Source: Paenibacillus glycanilyticus (GTDB taxonomy: Bacteria > Bacillota > Bacilli > Paenibacillales > Paenibacillaceae). Taken from it: a stretch of 64,000 nt of DNA. Of the stretch, positions 9,376-18,576 are shown piece by piece. How positions within the stretch are numbered: position 1 is the stretch's first letter; each line of letters opens with the position of its first letter. The stretch is from NCBI RefSeq assembly GCF_030161375.1, contig NZ_BSSQ01000012.1, positions 1-64,000 on the forward strand, in the 5' to 3' direction. The translations under genes were made by a program, and so were the position numbers. The notes below the pieces were generated by a model, which had not been told where the DNA came from, did no database searches, and worked only from the letters and a program-made list of their open reading frames with translations.

Positions 9376-9404
9376 ACGTTAAGAACAGATGCGGCCACAA
9401 CTCA

Positions 9405-9437
9405 GTCCTCCCTTTTGCAGGGAGGACAGCTGTGTTT
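9405..9437 (+). terminator. Terminator-like hairpin after topA
   Basis: GTCCTCCC (9405-9412) pairs with GGGAGGAC (9420-9427), with partial outer pairing CACAACT/AGCTGTG and a short TTTT run after it. It may only attenuate, because trmFO follows with no convincing new promoter apart from a TATAAT at 9455-9460. Confidence 0.5.
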
Positions 9438-9473
9438 TCAATGCCGTGATAGCATATAATGGAGGTCTTTACA

Positions 9474-10805
9474 TTGTCACATCAACAACCAGTCATCGTA
9501 GTCGGAGCAGGTCTTGCGGGAAGCGAGGCGGCATGGCAGATCGTATCCCAAGGGGTACCTGTTATTTTGTACGAAATGCGTCCCGAAACCAAAACGCCGG
9601 CACACCATACTAAAAACTTCGCTGAGCTCGTATGCAGCAACAGCTTGCGCGCTAATGGCCTTGCCAACGCCGTAGGCGTGCTCAAGGAAGAGATGCGCCG
9701 TCTGAATTCATTAATTCTAGGCAGCGCAGATCGCCATGCCGTACCGGCAGGTGGAGCGCTTGCCGTTGATAGAGACGGATTCTCTGAAGAAGTTACTCGT
9801 CTGCTGCACGAGCATCCGCTCGTTGAAGTGCGTACGGAAGAAGTTGCCGATATTCCGGAGGACGCTATTGTTGTTCTTGCAACAGGCCCTCTGACGGCAC
9901 CATCCTTATCCGAGAAGATCCGTACGTTGCTCGGCGAAGAATATTTCTACTTCTACGATGCGGCAGCTCCGATCATTGAGAAGGACTCCATCGATATGAG
10001 CAAGGTCTACCTGGCATCCCGGTATGACAAAGGCGAAGCCGCGTATTTGAACTGTCCGATGACAGAAGAAGAGTTTGAAGTTTTCCATGAGGCACTTACA
10101 ACGGCAGAGACAGCCGCGCTTAAAGATTTCGAGAAAGAAGTTTATTTCGAAGGTTGTATGCCGATCGAAGTGATGGCAAGCAGAGGCAAGCAGACGGTTC
10201 TGTTTGGACCGATGAAGCCGGTTGGACTTGTCAACCCGCATACGGGCAAGCTCCCGCATGCCGTTATTCAGCTTCGCCAGGACAATGCGGCAGGCACTCT
10301 GTACAACATGGTTGGTTTCCAGACTCATCTCAAGTGGGGAGAACAGAAGCGGGTATTTTCGCTTATCCCGGGACTTGAGAATGCGGAGTTTGTGCGTTTC
10401 GGCGTTATGCATCGCAATACGTTTATTAACTCGCCGCGAGTGCTTGAACCGACATACCAGTTGAAAAACCGCAATACTTTGTTCTTTGCAGGACAAATGA
10501 CGGGCGTGGAAGGCTACGTGGAATCCGCAGCCTCCGGTCTCATTGCCGGTTTGAACGCAGGCAGATTGGCTCGCGGACTTGATCCGCTTGTATTGCCGGA
10601 AGATACGACGCTAGGCAGCATGGCCCATTACATTACAACGGCAGACTTCAAGCATTTCCAGCCAATGAACGCGAATTTCGGCTTGTTCCCGCCGCTTGAG
10701 AACCGTATCCGCAACAAGAAGGAAAAGAACGAAGCGATTGCTAACCGGGCACTGGAAAGCCTGGAGCGCTTTAAGCAGGAACATTTCGAACATCTGAACG
10801 TATAA
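9474..10805 (+). CDS. trmFO: tRNA (uracil-54 C5) methyltransferase, folate/FAD-dependent
   Basis: TrmFO (formerly Gid) makes ribothymidine-54 in the T-loop of tRNAs using methylenetetrahydrofolate and FADH2. The N-terminal FAD-binding motif [15 protein letters not shown] is intact, followed by YEMRPE and the conserved LVCSNSLR. The C-terminal half has [14 protein letters not shown]. The open frame has an ATG at 9459, but that codon touches the Shine-Dalgarno GGAGGT (9461-9466). TTG at 9474, 7 nt after it, gives the family N-terminus [11 protein letters not shown] and 443 residues. In B. subtilis xerC/codV follows; here only 63 nt separate it from hslV. Confidence 0.96.
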   Translation: MSHQQPVIVVGAGLAGSEAAWQIVSQGVPVILYEMRPETKTPAHHTKNFAELVCSNSLRANGLANAVGVLKEEMRRLNSLILGSADRHAVPAGGALAVDRDGFSEEVTRLLHEHPLVEVRTEEVADIPEDAIVVLATGPLTAPSLSEKIRTLLGEEYFYFYDAAAPIIEKDSIDMSKVYLASRYDKGEAAYLNCPMTEEEFEVFHEALTTAETAALKDFEKEVYFEGCMPIEVMASRGKQTVLFGPMKPVGLVNPHTGKLPHAVIQLRQDNAAGTLYNMVGFQTHLKWGEQKRVFSLIPGLENAEFVRFGVMHRNTFINSPRVLEPTYQLKNRNTLFFAGQMTGVEGYVESAASGLIAGLNAGRLARGLDPLVLPEDTTLGSMAHYITTADFKHFQPMNANFGLFPPLENRIRNKKEKNEAIANRALESLERFKQEHFEHLNV

Positions 10806-10868
10806 AAGGCTAGCTCCATTTAAACCGAAATAGGATTCACATTTTGCTAGTTATAGGAGGGCGAAGAG

Positions 10869-11414
10869 ATGGATATGGAATTTCACGCCACCACGATCTG
10901 CGCGGTGCGTCACGAAGGAAAGGGTGCAATTGCCGGTGATGGGCAGGTAACCTTCGGGAATAGCGTCGTTATGAAAAACAAAGCGAAAAAAGTCCGCCGT
11001 TTATACCGCGGCCAAGTTATTGCGGGATTTGCCGGCTCCGTAGCGGATGCAATTACATTATTCGAGAAATTCGAAGCCAAGTTGGAAGAACATCACGGCA
11101 ATCTGCAGCGCGCTGCGGTCGAACTTGCGAAGGATTGGCGTTCCGACCGTATTCTTCGCAAGCTGGAAGCGTTAATGCTGGTGATGGATAACTCGGGGCT
11201 TCTCTTGATCTCCGGTAACGGTGAAATTATTGAGCCGGATGACGGTATTCTGGCGATTGGATCAGGCGGCAATTATGCCCTCTCGGCAGCGAGAGCGCTG
11301 CAGAAGTATGCTCCTCAGATGGAAGCCAAAGATATTGCGAGAGCTGCGCTGGAAACGGCTGCTGACATATGCGTTTATACGAATCATAATATTATTGTAG
11401 AAGAAATTGGCTGA
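10869..11414 (+). CDS. hslV: ATP-dependent protease proteolytic subunit HslV (ClpQ/CodW)
   Basis: Proteolytic subunit (181 residues) of the HslUV two-ring protease. The core motifs [25 protein letters not shown] and IGSGGNYAL match the family. The N-terminus is MDMEFHATT: the conserved Thr-Thr pair follows a short extension, as in Bacillus. B. subtilis CodW was reported to use an N-terminal serine as nucleophile, but the extension here contains no serine. The SD AGGAGGG lies 7 nt before the ATG at 10869, so this start is favoured over the in-frame ATG at 10875. hslU follows at once. Confidence 0.97.
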   Translation: MDMEFHATTICAVRHEGKGAIAGDGQVTFGNSVVMKNKAKKVRRLYRGQVIAGFAGSVADAITLFEKFEAKLEEHHGNLQRAAVELAKDWRSDRILRKLEALMLVMDNSGLLLISGNGEIIEPDDGILAIGSGGNYALSAARALQKYAPQMEAKDIARAALETAADICVYTNHNIIVEEIG

Positions 11415-11431
11415 ATCGGAGGAGAGATCAT

Positions 11432-12835
11432 ATGGTGAACCAAGCTTTTACCCCTCGACAAATTGTAGCCGAGCTCGATAAATATATTGTAGGTCAAAAG
11501 TCAGCCAAACGATCGGTCGCTATCGCACTCCGCAATCGTTATCGCAGAGGGCTTCTGGACGAAGCGCTGCGCGACGAGATCGTTCCGAAAAACATCTTGA
11601 TGATTGGTCCTACCGGTGTCGGCAAAACCGAAATTGCCCGCCGTTTGGCCAAGCTGGTCAAGGCACCTTTCATTAAGGTGGAAGCGACAAAGTTTACGGA
11701 AGTGGGCTATGTCGGCCGTGACGTCGAATCGATGGTCCGCGACCTCGTAGAGACGGCAATTCGGATGGTTAAAGCCGAGAAAACGGAAAGTGTTCAGGAT
11801 AAAGCCGAGAAGCTTGCTAACGAACGTTTAGTTTCGCTGCTTGTTCCTTCCAAAACGAAAGAAAAACAATCCAAAAACCCGTTTGAAATGTTGTTTGGCA
11901 ATCAACAAAGCAGCAAAGAAACGACGGAAGAGCCGGAGCATGATTCGGTTATTATATCGAAGCGTTCCCATGCACGCGAAGAGCTGGCTGCAGGCAAGCT
12001 CGAGAATGAAACGGTTGAGGTTGAGATTGAAGACAACTCGCCGAATATGCTCGATATGCTGGGCGGTCAAGGGCCTGATGGCCTAGGCGGCATGAATATG
12101 CAGGAAATGCTTGGGCAATTTATGCCGAAGAAAACCAAGAAGCGCAAACTTCCGGTCAAGGAAGCTCGCAAAGTATTGATTCAAGAAGAAGCAAACAAAT
12201 TGATCGATATGGATGACGTGATTGCGGAATCCGTAGCCCGCGCCGAGCAAACCGGCATTATCTTTATCGACGAGATTGATAAGATTGCAAGTCCTTCTAG
12301 AGGCAATGGCCCTGATGTGTCGCGCGAAGGCGTTCAGCGCGATATTCTTCCGATCGTGGAAGGTTCTACGGTGATGACGAAATACGGACCGGTAAAAACG
12401 GACTATGTTCTGTTCATCGCGGCAGGCGCATTCCATGTAGCGAAGCCATCGGATCTTATACCGGAGTTGCAGGGGCGCTTCCCGATCCGGGTTGAGTTGA
12501 CATCGCTTAGCTTGGACGATTTCGTCAGCATACTGACGGAGCCTAAGAACGCGTTAACCAAGCAATACGCTGCTCTTCTTCAAACAGAAGGCATTGCGAT
12601 TGAATTTTCTGACGATGCTATTAAAGAGATTGCGTCGATCGCAGCCGATTTGAACCGCAATACCGAAAATATCGGCGCCCGCAGGCTTCATACTATCTTG
12701 GAGAAGCTTCTGGAGGACTTGTCCTTTGAAGCGCCGGATATTACCCTTGATCAAATGGTCATCACTCCTGAGTATGTCAGGGAAAAAGTGGGGGGCATTG
12801 CGAAAAATCGCGATTTAAGTCAATATATACTGTAG
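11432..12835 (+). CDS. hslU: HslU ATPase subunit (ClpY/CodX)
   Basis: AAA+ unfoldase partner of HslV (467 residues). It shows Walker [12 protein letters not shown], the pore-loop region [11 protein letters not shown] and Walker [13 protein letters not shown]. The sensor region follows ([10 protein letters not shown]). The intermediate I-domain, about residues 110-235, is charged and Met/Gly-rich. The C-terminus SQYIL is the hydrophobic tail that docks into HslV. SD GGAGGAGAG precedes the ATG. It forms an operon with hslV and codY, as in Bacillus. Confidence 0.98.
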   Translation: MVNQAFTPRQIVAELDKYIVGQKSAKRSVAIALRNRYRRGLLDEALRDEIVPKNILMIGPTGVGKTEIARRLAKLVKAPFIKVEATKFTEVGYVGRDVESMVRDLVETAIRMVKAEKTESVQDKAEKLANERLVSLLVPSKTKEKQSKNPFEMLFGNQQSSKETTEEPEHDSVIISKRSHAREELAAGKLENETVEVEIEDNSPNMLDMLGGQGPDGLGGMNMQEMLGQFMPKKTKKRKLPVKEARKVLIQEEANKLIDMDDVIAESVARAEQTGIIFIDEIDKIASPSRGNGPDVSREGVQRDILPIVEGSTVMTKYGPVKTDYVLFIAAGAFHVAKPSDLIPELQGRFPIRVELTSLSLDDFVSILTEPKNALTKQYAALLQTEGIAIEFSDDAIKEIASIAADLNRNTENIGARRLHTILEKLLEDLSFEAPDITLDQMVITPEYVREKVGGIAKNRDLSQYIL

Positions 12836-12873
12836 TTAAAATGTAGTTGGGATGAGTTTTGGGAGGCTTAGGA

Positions 12874-13644
12874 ATGACTTTACTTACAAAAACAAGAACG
12901 CTGAACCGGTTGCTTCAACGGGCCGCCGGCAAAGCGCTCAATTTCAGAGAAATGGCTGAGGTATTGTGCAGCACGATACAGACGAATGTGTTTGTGGTCA
13001 GCCGCAAAGGCAAGGTTCTTGGCTGTGCGGCCGTGAATCCTTTTGACCATGATACCCTGCGTTCGATGACTGTTGATGAGCTGCGCTTTCCGCAAGTGAG
13101 CAACAGCCTATTTCTGGACATGCAAGAATCGGTTACGAATGTTGCTCCGGATTCCGGAGTTTATGAAACGTTCCCGGCGCTTGGCGAGCAAGAAATTATG
13201 ACTGTAGTACCAATTACGGGCGGCGGGGACCGGTTGGGTACACTCGTGCTTACCAGGACGAACGGTTCATTTGACGACGACGATTTGATTCTTGCCGAAT
13301 ACGGTTCGACTATCGTCGGTATGGAAATATTGCGTGAACGCGCGGAAGAGGTCGAGCTGGAAGCTCGCAGCCGGGCGGTTGTTTCCGTTGCGATTGGATC
13401 GCTTTCATTCAGCGAACTCGAGGCCGTAGAACATATTTTCGAGCAGTTGGAAGGGAAGGAAGGACTGCTTGTCGCTTCCAAAATCGCAGATCGGGTAGGC
13501 ATTACAAGATCCGTTATTGTGAATGCGCTGCGTAAACTTGAGAGTGCCGGCGTGATTGAAACAAGGTCCTTGGGGATGAAAGGCACCTACATCAAAATTT
13601 TAAATACCCAGTTATTGATGGAACTGGAAAAAATTAAGTCATAA
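12874..13644 (+). CDS. codY: GTP- and branched-chain-amino-acid-sensing global repressor CodY
   Basis: CodY (256 residues) represses stationary-phase, nutrient-uptake and, in Bacillus, motility genes when GTP and Ile/Leu/Val are abundant. The N-terminal GAF domain begins [15 protein letters not shown], and the C-terminal winged helix carries [20 protein letters not shown]. The longer frame opens at TTG 12859, which overlaps the SD GGGAGG (12861-12866); ATG 12874 is the right distance from it. It is the last gene before a strong terminator, directly upstream of the fla/che operon. Confidence 0.98.
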   Translation: MTLLTKTRTLNRLLQRAAGKALNFREMAEVLCSTIQTNVFVVSRKGKVLGCAAVNPFDHDTLRSMTVDELRFPQVSNSLFLDMQESVTNVAPDSGVYETFPALGEQEIMTVVPITGGGDRLGTLVLTRTNGSFDDDDLILAEYGSTIVGMEILRERAEEVELEARSRAVVSVAIGSLSFSELEAVEHIFEQLEGKEGLLVASKIADRVGITRSVIVNALRKLESAGVIETRSLGMKGTYIKILNTQLLMELEKIKS

Positions 13645-13681
13645 TTTCCTTAGGTCTACCAACCTATGCGAAGTTCATATC

Positions 13682-13717
13682 AAAGCCCTATCTTGAAATT
13701 AAAGATAGGGCTTTTTT
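13682..13717 (+). terminator. Intrinsic terminator of the hslVU-codY operon
   Basis: A 13-bp stem AAAGCCCTATCTT (13682-13694) pairs with AAGATAGGGCTTT (13702-13714), followed by TTTTTT. It separates the codY transcript from the flagellar operon. Confidence 0.93.
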
Positions 13718-13718
13718 C

Positions 13719-13881
13719 TTATTGTAATATTTTGGACAATTGTTGAATATAATCATGTCGGCAAAAGTCGACAGTACCGTCTCATTTTTTTCATAATTTA
13801 ATGTCGAAGAAAGAAGGAATGGTTCGCAATCTGTTGAATACGTTAACTATGATCTTCTACCGAAAGTGGTGACACAAGAAC
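13719..13881 (+). promoter_or_regulatory. Presumed promoter region of the fla/che operon
   Basis: This 163-nt gap after a strong terminator must hold the operon promoter. A perfect TATAAT lies at 13748-13753 but has no well-spaced -35 (nearest TTGTAA is 20 nt upstream). A second candidate is TTCGCA-N18-TATGAT (13824-13853). No convincing sigma-D (TAAA/GCCGATAT) or full CodY box was found. Exact start site not assigned. Confidence 0.45.
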
Positions 13882-14289
13882 GTGAATGTATTGAACGGCA
13901 CGTCGTTTGGGCGTTTGGAAGGGGCATTGAAGGCTGCAGAATTACGACAAGGCGTTATTGCCAATAACATTGCCAATGTCGACACACCAAACTTCAAACG
14001 ATCGGAAGTATTGTTTGAGGAGCTGCTCACACAAGAGATGGACGGGCAAAAAGAGCTCCAAGGGAAACGAACGAATGTTCGTCACATCCCAATTGGCAGG
14101 TCTAATGGGGTAGTCCCAACCGCACAGGTCGAGACGGACAACTTGTCAGAGATGAATAACAATGAGAATAATGTCGACATCGACCGCGAGATGTCGTTGC
14201 TCGCTAAGAACCAACTTAGTTACAACTTTTATATTCAGCAACTCAACCACGACGTGAAGATGATGAAGACCGCTATTGAAGGGAGATAA
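13882..14289 (+). CDS. flgB: Flagellar basal-body rod protein FlgB
   Basis: Proximal rod subunit (135 residues), first gene of the fla/che operon. The N-terminal helix contains the rod/hook signature AAELRQGVIANNIANVDTPNFKR, and the C-terminal helix ends with the conserved FYIQQLNHDVKMMKTAI. The rod is assembled outside the membrane by type III export. Start is GTG 13882 with a weak, slightly distant SD (AAAGTGGTGA). flgC follows 5 nt after the stop. Confidence 0.97.
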   Translation: MNVLNGTSFGRLEGALKAAELRQGVIANNIANVDTPNFKRSEVLFEELLTQEMDGQKELQGKRTNVRHIPIGRSNGVVPTAQVETDNLSEMNNNENNVDIDREMSLLAKNQLSYNFYIQQLNHDVKMMKTAIEGR

Positions 14290-14294
14290 AGGAA

Positions 14295-14750
14295 TTGAGG
14301 ATTTCTAGCAGCTTTGATGCCAGTGCTTCGGCACTAACCGCACAACGATTACGTATGGACGTTATCTCCTCAAACATCGCAAATGCCGAAACAACGCGCG
14401 CGGGTTATGTGAATGGCCAGTTTGTACCTTACAAACGGAAGATGGTCGTACTCGAACCGATGACGCAATCCTCTTCTTTCTCCGATATGCTGAATAAGCA
14501 GCTTGAAGGGACTTCCGGTGCACAAGGCGTTAAGGCAACGAGAATAATCGAGGATCAGTCGCCTACCAAGCTCGTCTATAATCCTACCCACCCGGACGCG
14601 GATGCCAACGGATACGTCAATATGCCTAACGTGGATGTGGCTAAAGAGATGGTCGATATGATCTCGGCTTCCCGTTCATACGAGGCTAACGTAACTGCTC
14701 TTAATGCGTCAAAAGCCATGTTCACAAAAGCTTTGGAGATTGGCAAGTAA
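14295..14750 (+). CDS. flgC: Flagellar basal-body rod protein FlgC
   Basis: Rod protein of 151 residues. It has the family N-terminus SSFDASASALTAQRLRMDVISSNIANAETT and the C-terminal PNVDVAKEMVDMISASRSYEANVTA. Start is TTG at 14295 with GGGAG and AAAGGA just upstream, overlapping the end of flgB. Together with FlgB and FliE it builds the rod joining the MS ring to the hook. Confidence 0.97.
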   Translation: MRISSSFDASASALTAQRLRMDVISSNIANAETTRAGYVNGQFVPYKRKMVVLEPMTQSSSFSDMLNKQLEGTSGAQGVKATRIIEDQSPTKLVYNPTHPDADANGYVNMPNVDVAKEMVDMISASRSYEANVTALNASKAMFTKALEIGK

Positions 14751-14784
14751 AGAAACCTAAGATAACGATGACGGAGGGACGGCT

Positions 14785-15096
14785 ATGATTCAACCGTTGC
14801 AACTTAATCCCGCACAAGCCGTTAACAAGCTGCTAGAAACTGCTAAACCACAGCAACAAGCTACACCTGCTGAGATGACAAACACTTTCGGGCAATACTT
14901 GGAGAACGCGCTTAATAGCGTGGATGCGCAGGAAAAAGAAGTACATAAGCTGAACGACAAATACTTAATTGGCGAGGTTGATGTTTCACAGGTACTCATC
15001 GCTTCTCAGAAAGCAGAGCTTAGCTTACAGCTGACGACTCAAATTCGCAATAAAGTGATTGATGCGTATCAAGAAATTATGCGAATGTCAGTGTAA
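14785..15096 (+). CDS. fliE: MS-ring/rod junction protein FliE
   Basis: A 103-residue FliE, the adaptor between the FliF ring and the rod. The C-terminal half is diagnostic: NDKYLIGEVDVSQVLIASQKAELSLQ followed by IRNKVIDAYQEIMRMSV. SD ACGGAGGG lies upstream of ATG 14785. Normal length and position (flgB-flgC-fliE-fliF). Confidence 0.96.
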   Translation: MIQPLQLNPAQAVNKLLETAKPQQQATPAEMTNTFGQYLENALNSVDAQEKEVHKLNDKYLIGEVDVSQVLIASQKAELSLQLTTQIRNKVIDAYQEIMRMSV

Positions 15097-15137
15097 TAGG
15101 GCTTTCTAACTAGACAGAAGCTGGGTGAGGTGACAAC

Positions 15138-16721
15138 GTGAACGAAAGAATCGCCCAATACCGCCAGAGACTCACGCAGTTTTGGGGGCAAATGGGCAAA
15201 AAACAAAAAATAGGGCTGGGGGCATCCATTGCTGCATTGTTGTTAACAATTGTGATTTTGACTTACATCTTCACCAGAACGGATTATGAAGTCGCATTTC
15301 AAAACCTTGACACCACAGATGCAGCAGCAATCATGACCTACTTGGACGGAAACGGAATTCCTTATCAACTGAGCGCGGATGGAAAAAGCATTTCAGTTCC
15401 TAGCGCGGTAGCAACAAGAACCAAAGTGGATGTTGGTTCACAAGGTCTTGTAGAGAACGGTTCGATTGGATTCGAGGCATTCGAAGGAAGCAGCGCTTTC
15501 GGAGATACGGATAATGTGTTTAACGTGAAATACAGAAACGCTTTAAACGGGGAAGTTCAACAATTGCTTAACCGGATGCAAGGCGTTCAGAGCTCCAAAG
15601 TTCTTATCAATCTCCCGGAAGACTCCGCGTTCTTGTCGGCAGAAGAGAAGGAACAGGCATCCGCTTCGATCATGATGAATTTTACTTCCGGGTACCGGCC
15701 AAGCCAGCAAGAGGTTGACGGTTACTACAATCTGGTGAAGACGGCTGTTCCGAAGCTGGCGATTCAGGATATTACAATCTCAAGCCCGCAAGGCGAACTT
15801 GTATCTTCTGAAATCGACGGTAACAAAATCGGCGCCGCAACCGACGCTGCCGAGACGCACTTCCTGATTCAACGGAAATATGAAGCGGAAGTGAAGAAGA
15901 ACATTCAACAGTTCTTGTCCCCGATGATTGGCGACAATCTGGTAGTCAGCGTAGCCAGCAGCTTCAACTTCGACAAGAAAGTCAGCGAAGAAAATCTTGT
16001 AAGACCTTTAGAGAACAACAACAATAACGGCATTATCGTAAGCGAGCAGCAGGATAACAGCACAACGACAAACGGTACTGCGAATGCCGGCGGAGTTGCC
16101 GGTACTGGAGAAACCGACGTGCCCGGTTACACGGCAACAGATAATACGAATGGTTCTTCGGAGCAGAATTCCCGCGTAACGAACTATGATTACGATCGCA
16201 TTAACAATCAGATTGAATCCGCTCCGTACCAGCTGAAGGATTTGTCGATCAGCATTGGCGTTGAGCAGGACAAGCTGACGGATCAATCTAAACTGGAGTT
16301 AACAAATTTCCTTACTTCACTGGTACGCGCGCAACTCGCCGATTCCGGACAGAACGTTAATGATGACGTACTGATGGCCAAAAAAGTTACAATTCTAGGC
16401 CAAAGCTTTGCTACTGCCGATGCTGGAACATCGGTAAGCGGCTTATCCACGCAGTGGGCAATAGGACTTGGAGCTGCAGCGCTTGCTCTAATCGGTGGTC
16501 TAACGGCCATGCTCGTCCGCAGACGCAGAAAACTTGCGGAAGAAAAAGCGGCAGCCGAAGCAGCTGCATTGCTTGAGCAACAAACGAAGCCTGAATTCCC
16601 AACGATTGATTTCGAAACGGTTAATAACGATAGTCAGGCACGTAAAAATCTCGAAACACTCGCCAAACGCAAGCCTGAGGAATTCGTCAACTTGCTCCGC
16701 ACCTGGCTTGTGGAAGAATAG
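15138..16721 (+). CDS. fliF: Flagellar MS-ring protein FliF
   Basis: MS-ring protein (527 residues) that forms the membrane platform of the basal body. Two transmembrane segments are visible, near residues 27-46 and 436-456, the second followed by RRRRK. The periplasmic YscJ-like ring domains lie between them; the motif VKYRNALNGEVQQLLNRM is typical. A Thr/Asn/Gly-rich insertion (about residues 290-350) is a variable loop. The cytoplasmic C-terminus ends PEEFVNLLRTWLVEE, the FliG-binding tail. Start is GTG 15138 with GGTGAGGTGA upstream. fliG follows directly. Confidence 0.97.
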   Translation: MNERIAQYRQRLTQFWGQMGKKQKIGLGASIAALLLTIVILTYIFTRTDYEVAFQNLDTTDAAAIMTYLDGNGIPYQLSADGKSISVPSAVATRTKVDVGSQGLVENGSIGFEAFEGSSAFGDTDNVFNVKYRNALNGEVQQLLNRMQGVQSSKVLINLPEDSAFLSAEEKEQASASIMMNFTSGYRPSQQEVDGYYNLVKTAVPKLAIQDITISSPQGELVSSEIDGNKIGAATDAAETHFLIQRKYEAEVKKNIQQFLSPMIGDNLVVSVASSFNFDKKVSEENLVRPLENNNNNGIIVSEQQDNSTTTNGTANAGGVAGTGETDVPGYTATDNTNGSSEQNSRVTNYDYDRINNQIESAPYQLKDLSISIGVEQDKLTDQSKLELTNFLTSLVRAQLADSGQNVNDDVLMAKKVTILGQSFATADAGTSVSGLSTQWAIGLGAAALALIGGLTAMLVRRRRKLAEEKAAAEAAALLEQQTKPEFPTIDFETVNNDSQARKNLETLAKRKPEEFVNLLRTWLVEE

Positions 16722-16733
16722 AGGGTGGTTCCT

Positions 16734-17747
16734 ATGGCAAAACCGCTAAATGGATTAACCGGCAGGCAAAAAGCAGCAATCCTGCTTATAACGTTGGGAC
16801 CGGAAGTGTCGGCTCAAATCTTCAAACATTTGAGGGAAGAAGAAATTGAACAGCTAACGCTGGAAATTGCCAACGTGCGCAAAGTAGACAGTGTTGAGAG
16901 AGAGCAGATATTAAGCGACTTCCATCAAATCTGTCTAGCACAGGAATATATCTCGCAAGGCGGCATCTCGTATGCGAAAGAGATTTTGGAGAAAGCGCTA
17001 GGCGAACAAAAGGCTGTTGAAGTGATCAACCGTTTGACGGCAACGCTTCAGGTCCGGCCGTTTGACTTTGCACGCAAAGCAGAACCTACCCAAATCTTGA
17101 ACTTTATTCAAAACGAGAACTCTCAAACGATCGCACTCGTACTTTCTTATTTGCAATCCGAGCAATCTTCGCATATCTTATCGTCGTTACCGCAAGAGAA
17201 GCAGGCTGATGTCGCTCGCAGAATCGCGTTGATGGACAGCACTTCCCCTGAAGTTATTAGCCAGGTGGAACGCGTTCTGGAGCAGAAACTCTCTGCTACG
17301 GTAACACAGGACTACACCAATGCAGGCGGCATCGATTCGATCGTTCAGATTCTGAACGGCGTAGACCGCGGAACGGAACGTACCATTCTGGACGCGCTCG
17401 AGATCGAGGATCCGGAATTGGCGGAAGAAATCAAGAAACGGATGTTTGTATTCGAGGATATCGTCAATATCGACAATCGCTCGATTCAACGCATTATCCG
17501 CGACGTGGAAAATTCCGATCTTCAGCTGGCCCTCAAGGTGGCAAGCGAAGAAGTGCGGGAAGCCATCTTCCGCAACATGTCGAAACGGATGTCCGATACG
17601 TTCAAGGAAGAAATGGAATTTATGGGACCTGTCCGGCTGCGTGATGTTGAAGAAGCGCAAACCCGTATCGTCGCTACGATTCGCAGGCTAGAAGAAGCCG
17701 GCGAGATTATCATCGCCCGCGGCGGAGGAGATGACATCATTGTCTAA
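16734..17747 (+). CDS. fliG: Flagellar motor switch protein FliG
   Basis: C-ring and torque-generating protein (337 residues). It shows LTGRQKAAILLITLGPE at the N-terminus, the EHPQ-like surface replaced here by a PEEF-independent middle domain, and the C-terminal domain with VFEDIVNIDN, where charged residues contact the stator. The frame opens at GTG 16725, but the SD GAGGGTGG (16721-16728) covers that codon, so ATG 16734 is the start. The end overlaps fliH by 8 nt. Confidence 0.97.
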   Translation: MAKPLNGLTGRQKAAILLITLGPEVSAQIFKHLREEEIEQLTLEIANVRKVDSVEREQILSDFHQICLAQEYISQGGISYAKEILEKALGEQKAVEVINRLTATLQVRPFDFARKAEPTQILNFIQNENSQTIALVLSYLQSEQSSHILSSLPQEKQADVARRIALMDSTSPEVISQVERVLEQKLSATVTQDYTNAGGIDSIVQILNGVDRGTERTILDALEIEDPELAEEIKKRMFVFEDIVNIDNRSIQRIIRDVENSDLQLALKVASEEVREAIFRNMSKRMSDTFKEEMEFMGPVRLRDVEEAQTRIVATIRRLEEAGEIIIARGGGDDIIV

Positions 17748-18576
17748 TTTGATAAAGTCTTCAAGCGTAATCGCGCTTGAGCAGCTGAAACAGCTATATT
17801 GGCTTAACAAACATGCTGCTGAACAAGAAGCGGTGCCCGAAGAGATTATTGAAGAGACAGGACCGGATGAAGAGACCATCTCCATTCGCGACCAAATCAT
17901 CTCGGATGCTCAAACTTTTGCCGAAGAACGCATTCGCGAAGCAGGAGAACATTGCGAGCAACTGATTGCCGATACGGAAGCTCAGATCGATAACTGGTGG
18001 CTTGAGAAACGGCTGGAGGATGAAACGTTATCCAAATCATCTCAAGAAGCGGGATTTGAGCAAGGTTATGCGGCAGGCCGCGAACATGCAGAGCTTGCTT
18101 TGCAACAGGAATGGGAAAATAGGCTGGAAGAAGCCAACGCCATTCTGAAATCGGCTTATGAGATGCGAGAGCAGATCATTCAGGAAGCAGAACCTTTCCT
18201 GGTTGACCTGAGCGTATCGATATCGGAAAAAGTAATCGGCAGACAGCTGTCAGAAGCACCGGATATGGCTCTTGAGCTGATTAGCAAAGCGTTATCCCGT
18301 CGAAGAGAACAAGGGGTCATTGCACTTTGCGTCGCGCCTGCGCAATTGGCTTTTGTCCAGGCAGCACGGGAAGAACTTAATCTAGTTATCGATTCCCAAG
18401 CAGAACTTCAGATTATTCCTGATGCTACGGTTAAAGATTTCGGTTGTGTCATCCGTTCGGCTTACGGCAGCATAGATGCCAGAATCGATACTCAGCTGGC
18501 CGAGATCAAACGCGAGCTGGTGCAACTAGCCAACCAAAGCCACGAAGAACGGAGTATGCCAGATGAGCGGTATTAA
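17740..18576 (+). CDS. fliH: Flagellar export ATPase regulator FliH
   Basis: FliH (278 residues) links the FliI ATPase to the C ring and export gate. It starts MSNLIKSSSVIALEQ, has a Glu/Gln-rich coiled-coil middle with AGFEQGYAAGREHAE, and a C-terminal domain resembling V-ATPase subunit E (LSVSISEKVIGRQL). The first ATG (17731) directly abuts the SD GGAGGAG (17724-17730). TTG at 17740, 9 nt downstream, fits better. The 3' end overlaps fliI by 14 nt. Confidence 0.93.
   Translation: MSNLIKSSSVIALEQLKQLYWLNKHAAEQEAVPEEIIEETGPDEETISIRDQIISDAQTFAEERIREAGEHCEQLIADTEAQIDNWWLEKRLEDETLSKSSQEAGFEQGYAAGREHAELALQQEWENRLEEANAILKSAYEMREQIIQEAEPFLVDLSVSISEKVIGRQLSEAPDMALELISKALSRRREQGVIALCVAPAQLAFVQAAREELNLVIDSQAELQIIPDATVKDFGCVIRSAYGSIDARIDTQLAEIKRELVQLANQSHEERSMPDERY

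Noticed and set aside
13740..13800. CodY box upstream of flgB
   Set aside because: The best match (TTTTTTCATAATTT region) differs from the AATTTTCWGAAAATT consensus at about six positions, too weak to annotate, although CodY control would make sense.
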